Source of the DNA: Planctomycetaceae bacterium
Lineage (GTDB): Bacteria; Planctomycetota; Planctomycetia; Planctomycetales; Planctomycetaceae
Direction of reading: 5' to 3'
Assembly: GCA_021732995.1 (NCBI GenBank)
Contig: JAKFWA010000084.1
Location: forward strand, 1 to 64,000
DNA length: 64,000 nt
How positions within the stretch are numbered: the first letter of the stretch is position 1; each line of letters begins with the position of its first letter. The translations under genes were made by a program, and so were the position numbers. Shown piece by piece: positions 18,942-28,563 of this stretch. The notes under the pieces were generated by a model. That model ran no database searches. It was not told the origin of the DNA and was given only the letters and a program-made list of their open reading frames with translations.

Positions 18942-19697
18942 TTACGCTTCGTTCCCGATCTCGGCCGCGAGTTCTTCAGACATACTCAAATTCGCGGTCA
19001 CGCTCTGAATGTCGTCGTTGTCTTCCAGTGCTTCAATGAGCTTCAGGACGGCACGAGTCCCATCACCGTCCAGCGAGACCTGCTGCGTCGCGATGCGAGT
19101 CACTTCCGCGAGTTCCGTCGGAATCTGAGCCGTCGTCAACGCTTCGTTGACTTCCTGAAAGACGTCCGGCCGACAGGTGACTTCGAACTTGTCGCCTTCC
19201 TGAGTCACATCGTCCGCACCGGCTTCCAGAGCAACTTCAAACAGCTTGTCTTCGGCGACATTCGCAACAGGCACGACGAACAAACCTTTGCGTTCGAACA
19301 TCCAGGCCACGCAACCGGTCGCTCCCAGATTGCCGCCGTGAACTTCGAAGATCTTGCGGACTTCACCGGCGGTGCGATTGCGATTGTCGGTCAGGATGTC
19401 GCAGAGCATGGCAACGCCGTTCGGGCCGTAGCCTTCATAGACGACTTCATCGAAATCCTCACCGCCGCTTTCACCGCCGCCTTTCTTCACTGCGCGGTCG
19501 ATGTTTTCCTTCGGCATGCTGTTCTTTTTGGCCTTTTCGATCGCATACCGCAGCGCGAGGTTCGTGGACGTATCGGTCCCTCCCCGGCGGGCAGCCACAA
19601 TGATCAGGCGGCTCAACTTGCCGAACAGCTTGCCTCTCTTCTTATCCGCGGCGCCCTTCTTGATCGCGATGTTCGCCCAGTGGGAATGTCCTGCCAT
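18942..19697 (-). CDS. yebC: YebC/PmpR family protein
   Basis: 251 residues, the usual family length. Marks are MAGHSHWANIAIKKGAADKKRGKLFGKL, YEGYGPNGVAMLCDILTDNRNRT and GGNLGATGCVAWMFERKG. The family was described as a transcription regulator and recently linked to ribosome rescue at proline stretches (established knowledge). It sits directly upstream of ruvB on the same strand, a common neighbourhood. Confidence 0.96.
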   Translation of the reverse strand: MAGHSHWANIAIKKGAADKKRGKLFGKLSRLIIVAARRGGTDTSTNLALRYAIEKAKKNSMPKENIDRAVKKGGGESGGEDFDEVVYEGYGPNGVAMLCDILTDNRNRTAGEVRKIFEVHGGNLGATGCVAWMFERKGLFVVPVANVAEDKLFEVALEAGADDVTQEGDKFEVTCRPDVFQEVNEALTTAQIPTELAEVTRIATQQVSLDGDGTRAVLKLIEALEDNDDIQSVTANLSMSEELAAEIGNEA

Positions 19698-19855
19698 AGA
19701 TGCTTCTCAAGGAGTCAGTAGTCAATAAATCAAGGCGGTCGCGCACTCGCGCGGTCATGCCGAGTCCGCCTGAGAAATGATAGTGAATCGCCCAGCCAAA
19801 GACCTACCGTCGAGAAGCGAACATCGCCGACCGGCCCAAACAGGATCCCAACCGG

Positions 19856-22084
19856 TTACTTGGCTTCCACTTTGTGAAGCTGCAGCTTCTCTTCGATCTT
19901 CTTGATGAGTTTTTCGTCCGGGTAGGTGTCACCCTTGGCCCCCTTAAGGGCGCGTTCCCAAGACTCGCGAGCAGGGCCAACTTGCTTGAGTTGCAACTGC
20001 ACGTCGCCGAGATGGTCCCAGATGGTGGAATCAGCTTCGCGGTCCTGCTGAGTGGCCTGCTGCAGCCACTTCAGGGCTTCATCATGCTTGCCCAGCTTGA
20101 ACAACACCCAGCCGAGACTGTCGAGATAAGCCGTGTTCTTCGGCTCGGCTTTGACAGCCTTCTCGATCATCTCTTTGGCTTTCTCAAGGTTCTTGCCTTG
20201 ATCGGCATAGAGGTACCCCAAGTCGTTGTTCACGCCCGGATCATCCGGAGTGTCCACGAGGAACTTTTCGAGGATCTCTTCGCCCTTCTTGGTGTCGCCC
20301 AGTTGGACGTACACGTTCGACAGGCTGACTCGTGAGCGGTGCACAATCTCGCCGCCGTCCGGGTGCTTTTGGATCAGGTCCTCAAAGCCCTTGCGAGCTT
20401 CATCCCAGTGGTGCGCGTAATAGTGAATCCACGCGATCTGGAAGAGCACCAGTTGATGGTTCGGATCGGGGATCAGTTTTTTCAACTCATTGACGGCTTC
20501 GAGCGCTTCCTCGGGCTTACCAGCAAAAGCCAGCACGCGCGATTGACGCAGGTAGATGTCCGGCTTCTCGCCGACCAGCAGCGGGTTCTGCAACGCCTGC
20601 TTGTACGTCGCCGATGCGTCCGCGTACCGCTTGGCGCCAGCCTGAGCTTCCGCTTTGCCGAGCAGCACTCGCTTCGCCTGAGCCGGGTTCGCCTTCAATG
20701 CGGTGTCGAACAGTTCAACAGCGAGATCAATCTGCTCGGCGTCGGCAGCGATGCCTGCCAGCAGGAAGGCGCCGGCATAGTGTTCTTTGCGGACACCATC
20801 TTTAACGGCAGCCTTGTGGGCTTCGACCAGCGCCTCAAAGAGTTTCTTGTCCTCGGAGATCGCCTTCAGCTCAGTTTCAAACTGCTGAGCGATGCCTTCC
20901 GCGTCGCCCGCTCGTTCCAGCGCTCGCGACAGGTTTTCCAGCAGCTCCTTGGCCTTGTTCTGCTTGCGATAGACGCCCGCGAGGCCCATATAGGCTTCAG
21001 AAGACACCGAGTCTTCGAGCGCCTTCTTATAGATCTTCTCGGCGTCGTCGTACTTCATCTTCGAGACGTAAGTCTCCGCCAGGAAGAACTGCAGGTCCTT
21101 GTTGCGAGCGTCCGCAGCGGCAAGCTCTTCCAGCCGCGTCACGATGTTCTGATCCTTGCCGAGCTTGGTCAGAATCGCAGCCAGCAACTGGTATGGCGCC
21201 TTGCCGCGTCGCAGTTGTGCTTCGACGAACAGATTGATTTGTTCGAGGGCTTTGTCGTCCTGGCCCTTTTCGTGATAGAGCTGAGCCAGCAGGAAGTTCG
21301 CCGCGCTGGGCTTGTTCTTGCGTTCCGAGACAGCTCGTTCCAAGGCCTGAGTTGCCGGCTCGATGCGCTTGGCCTTCAGCAGGATCTGGCCGATCTCCTC
21401 AAACGAAGTCGTGCGCTGCCGCTGCAATTCCTGCCGAGTTTGAGCATCGAGTCCGAAGGCACTCGGGTTGAGCAACGCGGCCAGCACTACTTCGAAACAG
21501 TCGGCGGCTTTCTCAAACTCGCCAATCGCGTTGTAGATCGCGCCGCAGTCGCGGTTGATGAGCACATAGAAACCGGACTTCTTGTCGAGCTTCGGTGAGT
21601 TGCGAGCCTTCTCCAGATAACTCAACGCTTCCGCGACCTTGCGGTCCTTGATCATCTCGACAGCGATCTGCCGGAGCAGTTCAAAGTCATCAGGGTCGAG
21701 TTCAACCGCCTTGCGGGCGCTATCGAGAGCCTTCGACGTGTTGCCCAGATGCAGAGCCGCTTCCATGATGGAGCGATAGACCTGCGCGTTGGAACTATCC
21801 AGATCGCGAGCTTTCTCAAACGCCTGCAGGGCCTTGTTGTATTCTTCGCGCTGCAGGTGGACTTCACCGGTGCCATACCAGGCGCGAGCATCAATCTTCT
21901 TCTGCTCATCGACAGTGCGAGGCTTCACAGATTCCAGCGGAGTCGCTTCATCATCGGCGATCTGCTCGATGATCACCTTCGGTAGCGGCTTGGCCGGAGG
22001 TGCCTTTTCCTGAGCCATGCTCGGCAACGCCGCCGCAACGACCAGGCTTCCTGCCAACGTCACGCGAATCGACACCTTATTCAT
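19856..22084 (-). CDS. Large secreted TPR-repeat protein
   Basis: 742 residues with a signal peptide (MNKVSIRVTLAGSLVVAAALPSMAQ). The ATG at 22084 is preceded by GGAGGAG, so the upstream frame is not used. Nearly the whole protein is tetratricopeptide repeats, for example ARAWYGTGEVHLQREEYNKALQAF, KALDSARKAVELDPDDF, PGVNNDLGYLYADQGKN and TAYLDSLGWVLFKLGKHDEAL. TPR solenoids bind partner proteins. This is probably a periplasmic scaffold, and no catalytic domain is seen. Antisense frames of up to 419 codons are shadows. Confidence 0.88.
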   Translation of the reverse strand: MNKVSIRVTLAGSLVVAAALPSMAQEKAPPAKPLPKVIIEQIADDEATPLESVKPRTVDEQKKIDARAWYGTGEVHLQREEYNKALQAFEKARDLDSSNAQVYRSIMEAALHLGNTSKALDSARKAVELDPDDFELLRQIAVEMIKDRKVAEALSYLEKARNSPKLDKKSGFYVLINRDCGAIYNAIGEFEKAADCFEVVLAALLNPSAFGLDAQTRQELQRQRTTSFEEIGQILLKAKRIEPATQALERAVSERKNKPSAANFLLAQLYHEKGQDDKALEQINLFVEAQLRRGKAPYQLLAAILTKLGKDQNIVTRLEELAAADARNKDLQFFLAETYVSKMKYDDAEKIYKKALEDSVSSEAYMGLAGVYRKQNKAKELLENLSRALERAGDAEGIAQQFETELKAISEDKKLFEALVEAHKAAVKDGVRKEHYAGAFLLAGIAADAEQIDLAVELFDTALKANPAQAKRVLLGKAEAQAGAKRYADASATYKQALQNPLLVGEKPDIYLRQSRVLAFAGKPEEALEAVNELKKLIPDPNHQLVLFQIAWIHYYAHHWDEARKGFEDLIQKHPDGGEIVHRSRVSLSNVYVQLGDTKKGEEILEKFLVDTPDDPGVNNDLGYLYADQGKNLEKAKEMIEKAVKAEPKNTAYLDSLGWVLFKLGKHDEALKWLQQATQQDREADSTIWDHLGDVQLQLKQVGPARESWERALKGAKGDTYPDEKLIKKIEEKLQLHKVEAK

Positions 22085-22447
22085 GCGGACTCCTCCCGGC
22101 ATCTGACTGTGAAGCGAGTTCATCTTGATGCGAACAACCTCGCGCGAGGTAGCTTCGGATAGTAGGACCAATCCCGGCCGATACCAATAGCTTCAAGCAA
22201 CCGCCCCGCAGATTGCCGCCGAGATGCCAGAAATTCCACCCGCCCAAACGGTTCCCGCCAGACCGGCCAAAATCCATGCGGGGCGCATCGTGCAGGCGAC
22301 GATGTGATTCAGCGGACTTCACGTCAGGCGGGGCTTGGCGTCGAGCCGGATCCTGCGTCACACTATCGCCGTCGTTCTACGAGCCCGTTCGAGCCGGATC
22401 GCGTTGGATTCGATGCGTGCACGAACCTGTCTTCGGGAGATCCTCGA
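22085..22447. other. Divergent 363-base promoter region
   Basis: Lies between the minus-strand TPR gene and the plus-strand DUF1501 gene. Only short unconvincing frames are present, including an upstream extension of the DUF1501 frame to 22304 that lacks family similarity. I see no clear operator or hairpin. It presumably holds both promoters. Confidence 0.4.
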
Positions 22448-23848
22448 ATGCTGCGAATTCTCGGTAACCAGACGCGTCTGTGTGACGGCATCTCAAGACG
22501 AGAGATGCTGCGCGTAGGCGGACTGAGCGCCTTTGGCCTGGGACTGGAGCATCTGCTCCAGGCGCGAGCGAACGCGGCTGAAGGAAAAACAGCAACCAGA
22601 CGAGCGAAGTCCTGCCTGGTCCTGTTCCTGATGGGCGGACCACCGCAACATTCGACGTGGGATCCCAAAAATGACGCCCCGGCGGAGGTGCGCGGCGAGT
22701 TCGGAGCCATCAGCACGGCCGTTCCGGGAATGCAGATTGGCGAGTTGTTCCCGCGCACCAGCCTGATCACCGACAAGTTGGCGATCTTGCGAGCGGTCTC
22801 CAGTGGCGACAACGCCCACTCGTCGAGCGGCTACTACATGCTGACGGGCGTGCCGCATGCTCCGCAGAACGTGGAGAACGCGAACCCCGGCTTCCCCAAC
22901 GACTTTCCGAACCTGGGCTCTGTCGTCCGCAAATTCATGCCGGAACGCGGCAGTCTGCCTGCGTCGATCCGGCTGCCACACCGCATTTTCAACACCGACG
23001 GCAGCGTCTGGCCGGGTCAGGACGCGGGCTTCCTCGGCCGCTCGGTCGAACCGTGGTTACTCAATTGCCAGCCCGCGACGCCCGATGCCCGCATCTCGGA
23101 ACTGGCACTGAATGCCGAGGTCTCGGATCAACGCCTGTTCGGGCGACACACACTGCTGGACCAGATCAATCGCAAGCTGGACGACGTCGAACGCAACGGC
23201 GGCATCGCGAACTACGGGCGGCTGGCGCAGCGCGCCTTCGACATGCTCGGTTCGCAGCAGGCCCGCCGTGCTTTCGATCTGGATCAGGAACCCGCGACGG
23301 TTCGCGATCGCTACGGACGCTCGCAGTTCGGACAGAGCGTTCTGTTGGGCCGCCGACTGATCGAAGCGGGCGTGTCGCTCGTGCATGTGAACTGGTATCG
23401 CGGAGCGGACGAACCTTCTGACGCGCCCTGCTGGGACAGTCACGCTCGCGAAGGTCAGCGACTCAAGACGGTGCTGGCACCGCCAGCCGATCAGGCTCTG
23501 TCGGCCGTTATTGAGGATCTCGAGCAGCGCGGCCTGTTGAATGACACGCTGGTGGTCTGCATGGCCGAGTTCGGTCGCAGTCCGCGAATCAATGGCGCTG
23601 CCGGACGAGACCACTGGGGCTCGGTGTATTCGATCGCGCTCGCCGGAGCGGGCATCAAGGGCGGTGTTGTCTACGGAGCGTCCGACGCGATCGGCGCTTA
23701 TCCCGCGCAAGGCAAAGTGCAGCCGCAGGATATCTCGGCGACGATCTTCCATTGCCTGGGCATCGATCCACGTAACGAGATCCACGACACGACCGGACGT
23801 CCCCTCCCCATCAGCCGCGGCGATCTGATTCATCCGATCCTGGCGTAG
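22448..23848 (+). CDS. DUF1501 family protein (sulfatase-like fold)
   Basis: 466 residues. It starts with a short Tat-like leader (SRREMLRVGGLSAFGLGLEHLLQARANA). DUF1501 blocks follow: KSCLVLFLMGGPPQHSTWDPK, GDNAHSSSGYYMLTG, the RDRYGRSQFGQSVLLGRRLIEAG core, VVCMAEFGRSPRINGAAGRDHW, and a C-terminal HDTTGRPLPIS. DUF1501 proteins are abundant in planctomycetes, usually beside DUF1549/1553 cytochrome-like proteins, and are alkaline-phosphatase/sulfatase-fold relatives. Here no such partner is adjacent. The start at 22448 is chosen from the family N-terminus. Confidence 0.9.
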   Translation: MLRILGNQTRLCDGISRREMLRVGGLSAFGLGLEHLLQARANAAEGKTATRRAKSCLVLFLMGGPPQHSTWDPKNDAPAEVRGEFGAISTAVPGMQIGELFPRTSLITDKLAILRAVSSGDNAHSSSGYYMLTGVPHAPQNVENANPGFPNDFPNLGSVVRKFMPERGSLPASIRLPHRIFNTDGSVWPGQDAGFLGRSVEPWLLNCQPATPDARISELALNAEVSDQRLFGRHTLLDQINRKLDDVERNGGIANYGRLAQRAFDMLGSQQARRAFDLDQEPATVRDRYGRSQFGQSVLLGRRLIEAGVSLVHVNWYRGADEPSDAPCWDSHAREGQRLKTVLAPPADQALSAVIEDLEQRGLLNDTLVVCMAEFGRSPRINGAAGRDHWGSVYSIALAGAGIKGGVVYGASDAIGAYPAQGKVQPQDISATIFHCLGIDPRNEIHDTTGRPLPISRGDLIHPILA

Positions 23849-23921
23849 TCACTGATACGACATTTGCTTGCCGAGGGACTCAGGTTTGAGTGTCACAAGC
23901 TCGCTGTGCACATCAGATCAG

Positions 23922-24018
23922 AGGCTTGAAACACTGAGGCACAGGGGTCACAGAGAACAGTCAGACGACCTGCAAAGCTGATTTCTCTGTGTTCTCAGTG
24001 CCTCTGTGTTTCAAACCT
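23922..24018. repeat. Fold-back repeat with 36-base arms
   Basis: The left arm (23922-23957) and the reverse complement of the right arm (23983-24018) agree at about 30 of 36 positions, sharing TTGAAACAC, GAGGCAC and CACAGAGAA. A 25-base loop separates them. The element lies between two plus-strand genes, downstream of DUF1501. It may end the first transcript or simply be a small inserted repeat. Confidence 0.7.
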
Positions 24019-24123
24019 TTCCCCCCAGACAATTGCAACGTCACGTGACGTGAGCGCGCTGTCCGCATGCGGTATATCGACACTGTTGTGATGTCCGGGA
24101 CCGCGCCGCAGAGACGAATCAGC

Positions 24124-25941
24124 ATGCCGACAGTTTTTGACCGCGTTCGCTTCAACCCTGCGCCGATGTTTCGTCGCCGCTGGGTGCGACGCTGGTTCGC
24201 GGTCGTGATTTATCTCGGACTGGCGTTGGCCTCGACATGGCCGCTGGCGTTGTCGGCGACGACGAAGTTACCGATGGGCACGACGATCGTTTCGACCGTG
24301 CCGCTCTTCAATTTGTGGACGATCTGGTGGAACGCCGATCGGGCGACGCACGCCTTCGCGGACTATTGGGACGCGCCGATCTTCGCTCCGACAGCATCGA
24401 CTTTCGCGTTCTCGGAACCGCAGCCGACGACCCTGATCGTCGCGCCAATCATCTGGCTCACCGGCTCGCGAGTCCTGGCCTACAACGTGTACCTGTGGCT
24501 GTCGCTCGTGTTGAACGGAGTCTTCGCCGAGCGACTGCTGCGAGTGCTGCATGTCCGCTGGTGGGCGGCCATTCTCGGTGGCGCGGCGATGGTGATGCTG
24601 CCGATCGCTCACTGGCAGTTAGATGTGATTCAACTGGTTCCCGTGTGGGCTCTGCTGTGGACATGGACCGCCGCGTGGCAGGCTTCGCGGCGCCCGAACT
24701 GGAAGCGTGGAGCGGAAGCCGGGCTGGCGTTGTCCGTGAGCTTCCTGAATTGCGGCCATCATGCGTTATTCCTCGGACTACTGCTGGCTGCGACGGTGTG
24801 GGTGTTGCCGCGGCGCTGGCGAGATCGTCAGTTGTGGCTGGCCTTCGCGGCAGCCTGCGTGGTGATCGGGGTCATTGTTGGACCGTTTGCCATTCCGATG
24901 CAGGAGGTGATGAAGGAGCATGCGTTCGCTCGCAAAGTGGGCATGGTGTCGCAACTCTCAGCACTGCCCGTGGACTATATGGGAGCGTCTGGGCCTGCAC
25001 TCATCGACTTCGGTCAGGACTGGTTGCGTCCGTACTGGCGCATGTCGCCGGGATGGATCAAGGTCGGCCTCGCGACGATCGCCGTGATTGGGGGACTCAT
25101 CCGACGCCGCTCGCGACGCTTCACCATCTTCCTTTTGCTGAACACGGCTCTGGCGTTCACTTTGTCGATGGGGACCCATCTGAAGATCGGCGAATGGGAA
25201 CCGTGGTGGACTCTGGCGAAGTACGTGCCCGGCTTTTCGCAGGTGCGAAACGTCTTTCGATTCGGCTACTTCGTGCATATGGCCGTCGTCATCTGGGCTG
25301 CCCAAGCCGTTTGGTGGATGTCCGTCTTGGCGCGACGGTTGTTGATTCAACGGCCGCGCTGGCGAATGGTGGGGCTCGGCACGGGCGTCTTACTGGGTTG
25401 CTGCGCCGCGATTGAGATCCGGCCCAACGAACTACTGCTGACGGCCGCCCCCGATAAGGCCACCAACGCGGGTTGGATCGAGTTCATTCGCTCCGAAACG
25501 CCGCCCGGTAAGTCGGTCGCGTGCCTGCCCTATCCGAAGGCTTATCTCGCGGCTGACTATGAACAAACAACCCGCTGGATGTACTACGGCACGTTCCACA
25601 AGGTGCCGTTGGCGAATGGGTATTCCGGCTTCTTTCCGGCGGACTACTTCGCGACGCAGGACGCGATGAACGTCCCGCTAACGGTTGAGTCCACACTCAA
25701 GAAGCTGGCGGACTCGGGAGTGCACTTCTTCGTCGTCGACCCCATTCTCGGCGAGCCAGATCCGCTACTGGACCTGACGCTTGAAGAGCATTGGCTCGAA
25801 CTGGTCTTCGATGATCCAGTCGGTGTGCGCATCTACAAACTGCGACCGCTGCAAGACAATCAGCCGACTCAACCTTCGCCAGTTCGCCGATCAAGCGGCA
25901 TCAAGTTGCGACGTCCGTCACAGCCTACTTCTGCTCGTTGA
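24124..25941 (+). CDS. Polytopic membrane protein, glycosyltransferase-like (GT-C type?)
   Basis: 605 residues with about ten hydrophobic segments in the first two thirds (AVVIYLGLALASTWPLAL, LAYNVYLWLSLVLNGVF, LWLAFAAACVVIGVIVG and others). A ~150-residue soluble C-terminal part follows (EFIRSETPPGKSVACLPYPKAY, SGVHFFVVDP). The layout recalls planctomycete membrane proteins of the GT-C glycosyltransferase class, but no DxD motif is convincing, so the function is open. I start at 24124 (MPTVFDRV). The last 17 bases overlap, tail to tail, the end of the minus-strand gene at 25925. Confidence 0.75.
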   Translation: MPTVFDRVRFNPAPMFRRRWVRRWFAVVIYLGLALASTWPLALSATTKLPMGTTIVSTVPLFNLWTIWWNADRATHAFADYWDAPIFAPTASTFAFSEPQPTTLIVAPIIWLTGSRVLAYNVYLWLSLVLNGVFAERLLRVLHVRWWAAILGGAAMVMLPIAHWQLDVIQLVPVWALLWTWTAAWQASRRPNWKRGAEAGLALSVSFLNCGHHALFLGLLLAATVWVLPRRWRDRQLWLAFAAACVVIGVIVGPFAIPMQEVMKEHAFARKVGMVSQLSALPVDYMGASGPALIDFGQDWLRPYWRMSPGWIKVGLATIAVIGGLIRRRSRRFTIFLLLNTALAFTLSMGTHLKIGEWEPWWTLAKYVPGFSQVRNVFRFGYFVHMAVVIWAAQAVWWMSVLARRLLIQRPRWRMVGLGTGVLLGCCAAIEIRPNELLLTAAPDKATNAGWIEFIRSETPPGKSVACLPYPKAYLAADYEQTTRWMYYGTFHKVPLANGYSGFFPADYFATQDAMNVPLTVESTLKKLADSGVHFFVVDPILGEPDPLLDLTLEEHWLELVFDDPVGVRIYKLRPLQDNQPTQPSPVRRSSGIKLRRPSQPTSAR

Positions 25942-27322
25942 AGTATTTCTTCAAGACCGGCCGATGACGCGGACGCACGTTGCGATTCCACGTCTCATCA
26001 CCGGAAGTGACCGCATCGGCGCGATCAGCAGCGCGCGGAGCTGACGCCGCAGGGTCCACGATGGGAGCGGCGGCGCTGACGCCCAAGGTCTCTTCGCGAG
26101 GCTTGTCGGCCATACCCGGCGGCAGAACCGTTTCCTTGAACTTCACACCATCGGGATCGGATTCATCGCCCCAGATCATCTCGGCATCGCCTCGGCCACG
26201 ACTCACGCCGCCGCGGCCCGGTCGATTGCCTTCGCACTGACCTTCGCCTTGCCCCTGACACATACCTTCCTGCTGACCATCGCCCTGACCGCACTTCTTG
26301 CACTTCGATCGCATCTCGGACAGCTTGTCGAATTCCGAATCGAGGTGCTCCTTCAGGTCGTTCAGCAATTGCTCGCGTTCCGCCTGATCTTCCGGCACGC
26401 CGTTTTTGACCAGCCGCTTCAGCTTGTCATTGAGCGCCGACGACGCGCCCGGCAGCGAGCCATCTTTGGTCAACTTCTGCAGTGTCTCAACGGCTTCTTC
26501 GACCAGCTTCTGTTTTTCTTCGGGCGTCAGTTGCTCGCCAAAATCGCCCTTCATGGCCGCCGCCAAAGCAGACAGCGCCTGTCGCGCTTGTGTCATCTTC
26601 GCAGACGTTTGATCAATGCGGGCCTGCAGACGGGCTCGCAGGGCGTCAACCGTTTCCCACTTCTCATGCGTGAGCGGCGTTTTGCCCGTATCAACGGATA
26701 ACTGAGCGACCTCGCGCGTCAGTTGCTCATGTTCTTCTTCCTTCAGCAGTTCCGCCTGCTTCACTTCTTCCAGCAGTTCTTCCAGAGCCTCGCTCGCCTG
26801 CTGACCAGCCGTGCTGCGGAGCGGAGAGCTGGCCTCAATCTGACGTTCCGGCACAAAGCAGACGCCAATCGCAAATGCCAGCGGTAAGGAGATCTGTCGC
26901 ACGAAGCGAACGGGACGCAGTTGAGGCAAGCTCGAACGCCACATCTGCTCAAAACACGGCAGTTGAGCCGTCCACGCCTCATCCGGCGCTTCGGCCAGTG
27001 TCATCAACAATCCACCAGCGTTGAGACGACGGTCCAGAATGGCAACGGCTTCTTCCCGCGTAAACGCCTCTCGACGCGAAGCCCACCAAGCGGCCAGCAA
27101 AACGGGCAGCACGCCCACGCTGAGCCACAGCACTCCCGGCCAGAGATGCTGACCGGTCATCTTCACGCCCAGCACCGCCGTGCCGAAGACGAGCAGAAAC
27201 ACGCCCACCCAGTCGGCGGCGGTTTTCAGAAACTGCCCCAGACATAGCCGGCGCCAGCAAGTGACGATCCAGCGATTCAACGACGGCGAATCGACGTGGC
27301 TATTTTCAGAGGTGGCAGGCAT
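25925..27322 (-). CDS. Membrane protein with long coiled coil and Gly/Gln-rich tail
   Basis: 465 residues. Two transmembrane helices lie near the N-terminus (WVGVFLLVFGTAVLGVK, VLWLSVGVLPVLLAAWW) and another near residue 145 (ISLPLAFAIGVCFV). Then comes a long charged coiled coil (EALEELLEEVKQAELLKEEEHEQL and onward to about residue 330). A Cys/Gly/Gln segment follows (KCKKCGQGDGQQEGMCQGQGEGQCEGN), and the C-terminus is disordered. I know of planctomycete proteins of this type near MoxR/DUF58/VWA clusters, but none is adjacent here. The function is unknown. Confidence 0.75.
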   Translation of the reverse strand: MPATSENSHVDSPSLNRWIVTCWRRLCLGQFLKTAADWVGVFLLVFGTAVLGVKMTGQHLWPGVLWLSVGVLPVLLAAWWASRREAFTREEAVAILDRRLNAGGLLMTLAEAPDEAWTAQLPCFEQMWRSSLPQLRPVRFVRQISLPLAFAIGVCFVPERQIEASSPLRSTAGQQASEALEELLEEVKQAELLKEEEHEQLTREVAQLSVDTGKTPLTHEKWETVDALRARLQARIDQTSAKMTQARQALSALAAAMKGDFGEQLTPEEKQKLVEEAVETLQKLTKDGSLPGASSALNDKLKRLVKNGVPEDQAEREQLLNDLKEHLDSEFDKLSEMRSKCKKCGQGDGQQEGMCQGQGEGQCEGNRPGRGGVSRGRGDAEMIWGDESDPDGVKFKETVLPPGMADKPREETLGVSAAAPIVDPAASAPRAADRADAVTSGDETWNRNVRPRHRPVLKKYFNEQK

Positions 27323-27515
27323 AGCTCACTCATCACATCCAGAGGTGACGAACTGTACGACAATCCAATTGAGAATGCATAACTCATCCGGCCGAGGGAT
27401 GGAATCTCCAATACTCGGCGTCACGGCAATTCCCCGCAACAATCAGATCGGCAAGAATCCGTCGCGCGTCCGTCTGAAACGATCGGCGAAGCTTCAAGAT
27501 CACAAGGAACTTACC

Positions 27516-28463
27516 GTGTCCGTACTGCAACTCTCTGACAGTGGTTCATCAGCCGCGATCGCTCTCGATCGTGGATTCAACTGCTTCGAGTTCAAAGCTC
27601 AGGTCGGCACGCGCATCGTCGATGTGCTGGACTCCGAGGCCGGATTCGCCGGAGGAAGCGGACGCCCCTCGGGCAACGGCGTTCCGCTGCTATTTCCTTA
27701 TCCGAATCGGGTTCGCGGCGGAAAATACGTGTGGGACGGCAAGGAATACGTCATTCCGACGAACGTCGCCGGTTACGACCGCACGGGCAACGCCATTCAC
27801 GGCTTCTGCATCGATCGCCCGTGGCGAGTCGTCGAGCAAACCATGAGTTCCGTGCTGGGCGAGTTCCAGCTCAGCAAAGACGCCCCCGACCGACGCCCCT
27901 ACTGGCCGAGCGACTGCCTGATCCGCATCAAATACGCCGTGAAAGAAGCAACGCTGCGAGCCGACATTGAAATCCACAATCCCGACACGGTCCCGATGCC
28001 GTGGGGATTTGGCACGCATCCTTACTTCAAGCTGCCACTCGCCGCTGGTAGCAAGCCGGAAGATTGTCTGGTCGTCGCTCCCGTGAAGGACTCCTGGGAA
28101 CTGACTCAATGCCTGCCGACCGGCAAAAAGGTGCCGCTGCCTGCGGATTTGAAGCTGAATCAGGGCATGCATTTTGGCCAGCGCCAGTTTGACGATGTCT
28201 TCACCGCGATTCCGGCGGGCGTGATCGAATGCGCGATTATCGATCCCAACGCGGGGCTGAAGGTGACTCAATCGCACCCCGGCCACTACCCGGAACTGGT
28301 GATTTACACTCCTCCGAATCGCGCCGCGATCTGCTTTGAGCCCTACACCTGCGTCACCGACGCCATCAACCTGCAGCCGCAAGGCCTTCCGGCCGGCTGG
28401 CAAGTTCTCAAGCCGGGCGAATCGTTCCGCTCCTGGATTGAAATCAAAGTCGCCGCCAACTGA
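27516..28463 (+). CDS. Aldose 1-epimerase (galactose mutarotase family)
   Basis: 315 residues when started at the GTG at 27516 (VSVLQLSDSGSSAAIALDRG), which has AAGGAA 7 bases upstream. The open frame reaches back to 27180, but that part is not family-like and would overlap the opposite gene's start. The mutarotase fold is indicated by GRPSGNGVPLLFPYPNRVRGGKY, DRTGNAIHGFCIDRPW (first catalytic His), PMPWGFGTHPYFKL (second His), and AICFEPYTCVTDAINL (Glu region). It interconverts alpha and beta anomers of hexoses, cytosolic. A bidirectional terminator follows. Confidence 0.88.
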   Translation: MSVLQLSDSGSSAAIALDRGFNCFEFKAQVGTRIVDVLDSEAGFAGGSGRPSGNGVPLLFPYPNRVRGGKYVWDGKEYVIPTNVAGYDRTGNAIHGFCIDRPWRVVEQTMSSVLGEFQLSKDAPDRRPYWPSDCLIRIKYAVKEATLRADIEIHNPDTVPMPWGFGTHPYFKLPLAAGSKPEDCLVVAPVKDSWELTQCLPTGKKVPLPADLKLNQGMHFGQRQFDDVFTAIPAGVIECAIIDPNAGLKVTQSHPGHYPELVIYTPPNRAAICFEPYTCVTDAINLQPQGLPAGWQVLKPGESFRSWIEIKVAAN

Positions 28464-28500
28464 TCGTCTCCGCCGGCTCAGGCGAGCACCAGAAAAACAA

Positions 28501-28531
28501 AAAACGCCGACGAGGTCATCGTCGGCGTTTT
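28501..28531. terminator. Bidirectional rho-independent terminator
   Basis: AAAACGCCGACGA (28501-28513) and TCGTCGGCGTTTT (28519-28531) form a perfect 13-bp stem with a 5-base loop. A-rich sequence precedes and T-rich sequence follows, so both strands give a U-tail. It separates the convergent epimerase and Fe-S carrier genes. Confidence 0.92.
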
Positions 28532-28563
28532 TGTTTTCACTCATACTGCAAACAGTAATCGGC

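Noticed and set aside
17846-21598. Long antisense frames of about 400 codons opposite ruvB and the TPR gene
   Set aside because: They are antisense shadows of GC-rich coding DNA: composition is random-looking, with no ribosome site and no family resemblance, while the other strand encodes well-conserved proteins.
27180-27515. Upstream part of the aldose epimerase frame
   Set aside because: It overlaps the start of the opposite membrane-protein gene, has no mutarotase similarity, and a GTG with a good ribosome site lies at 27516.
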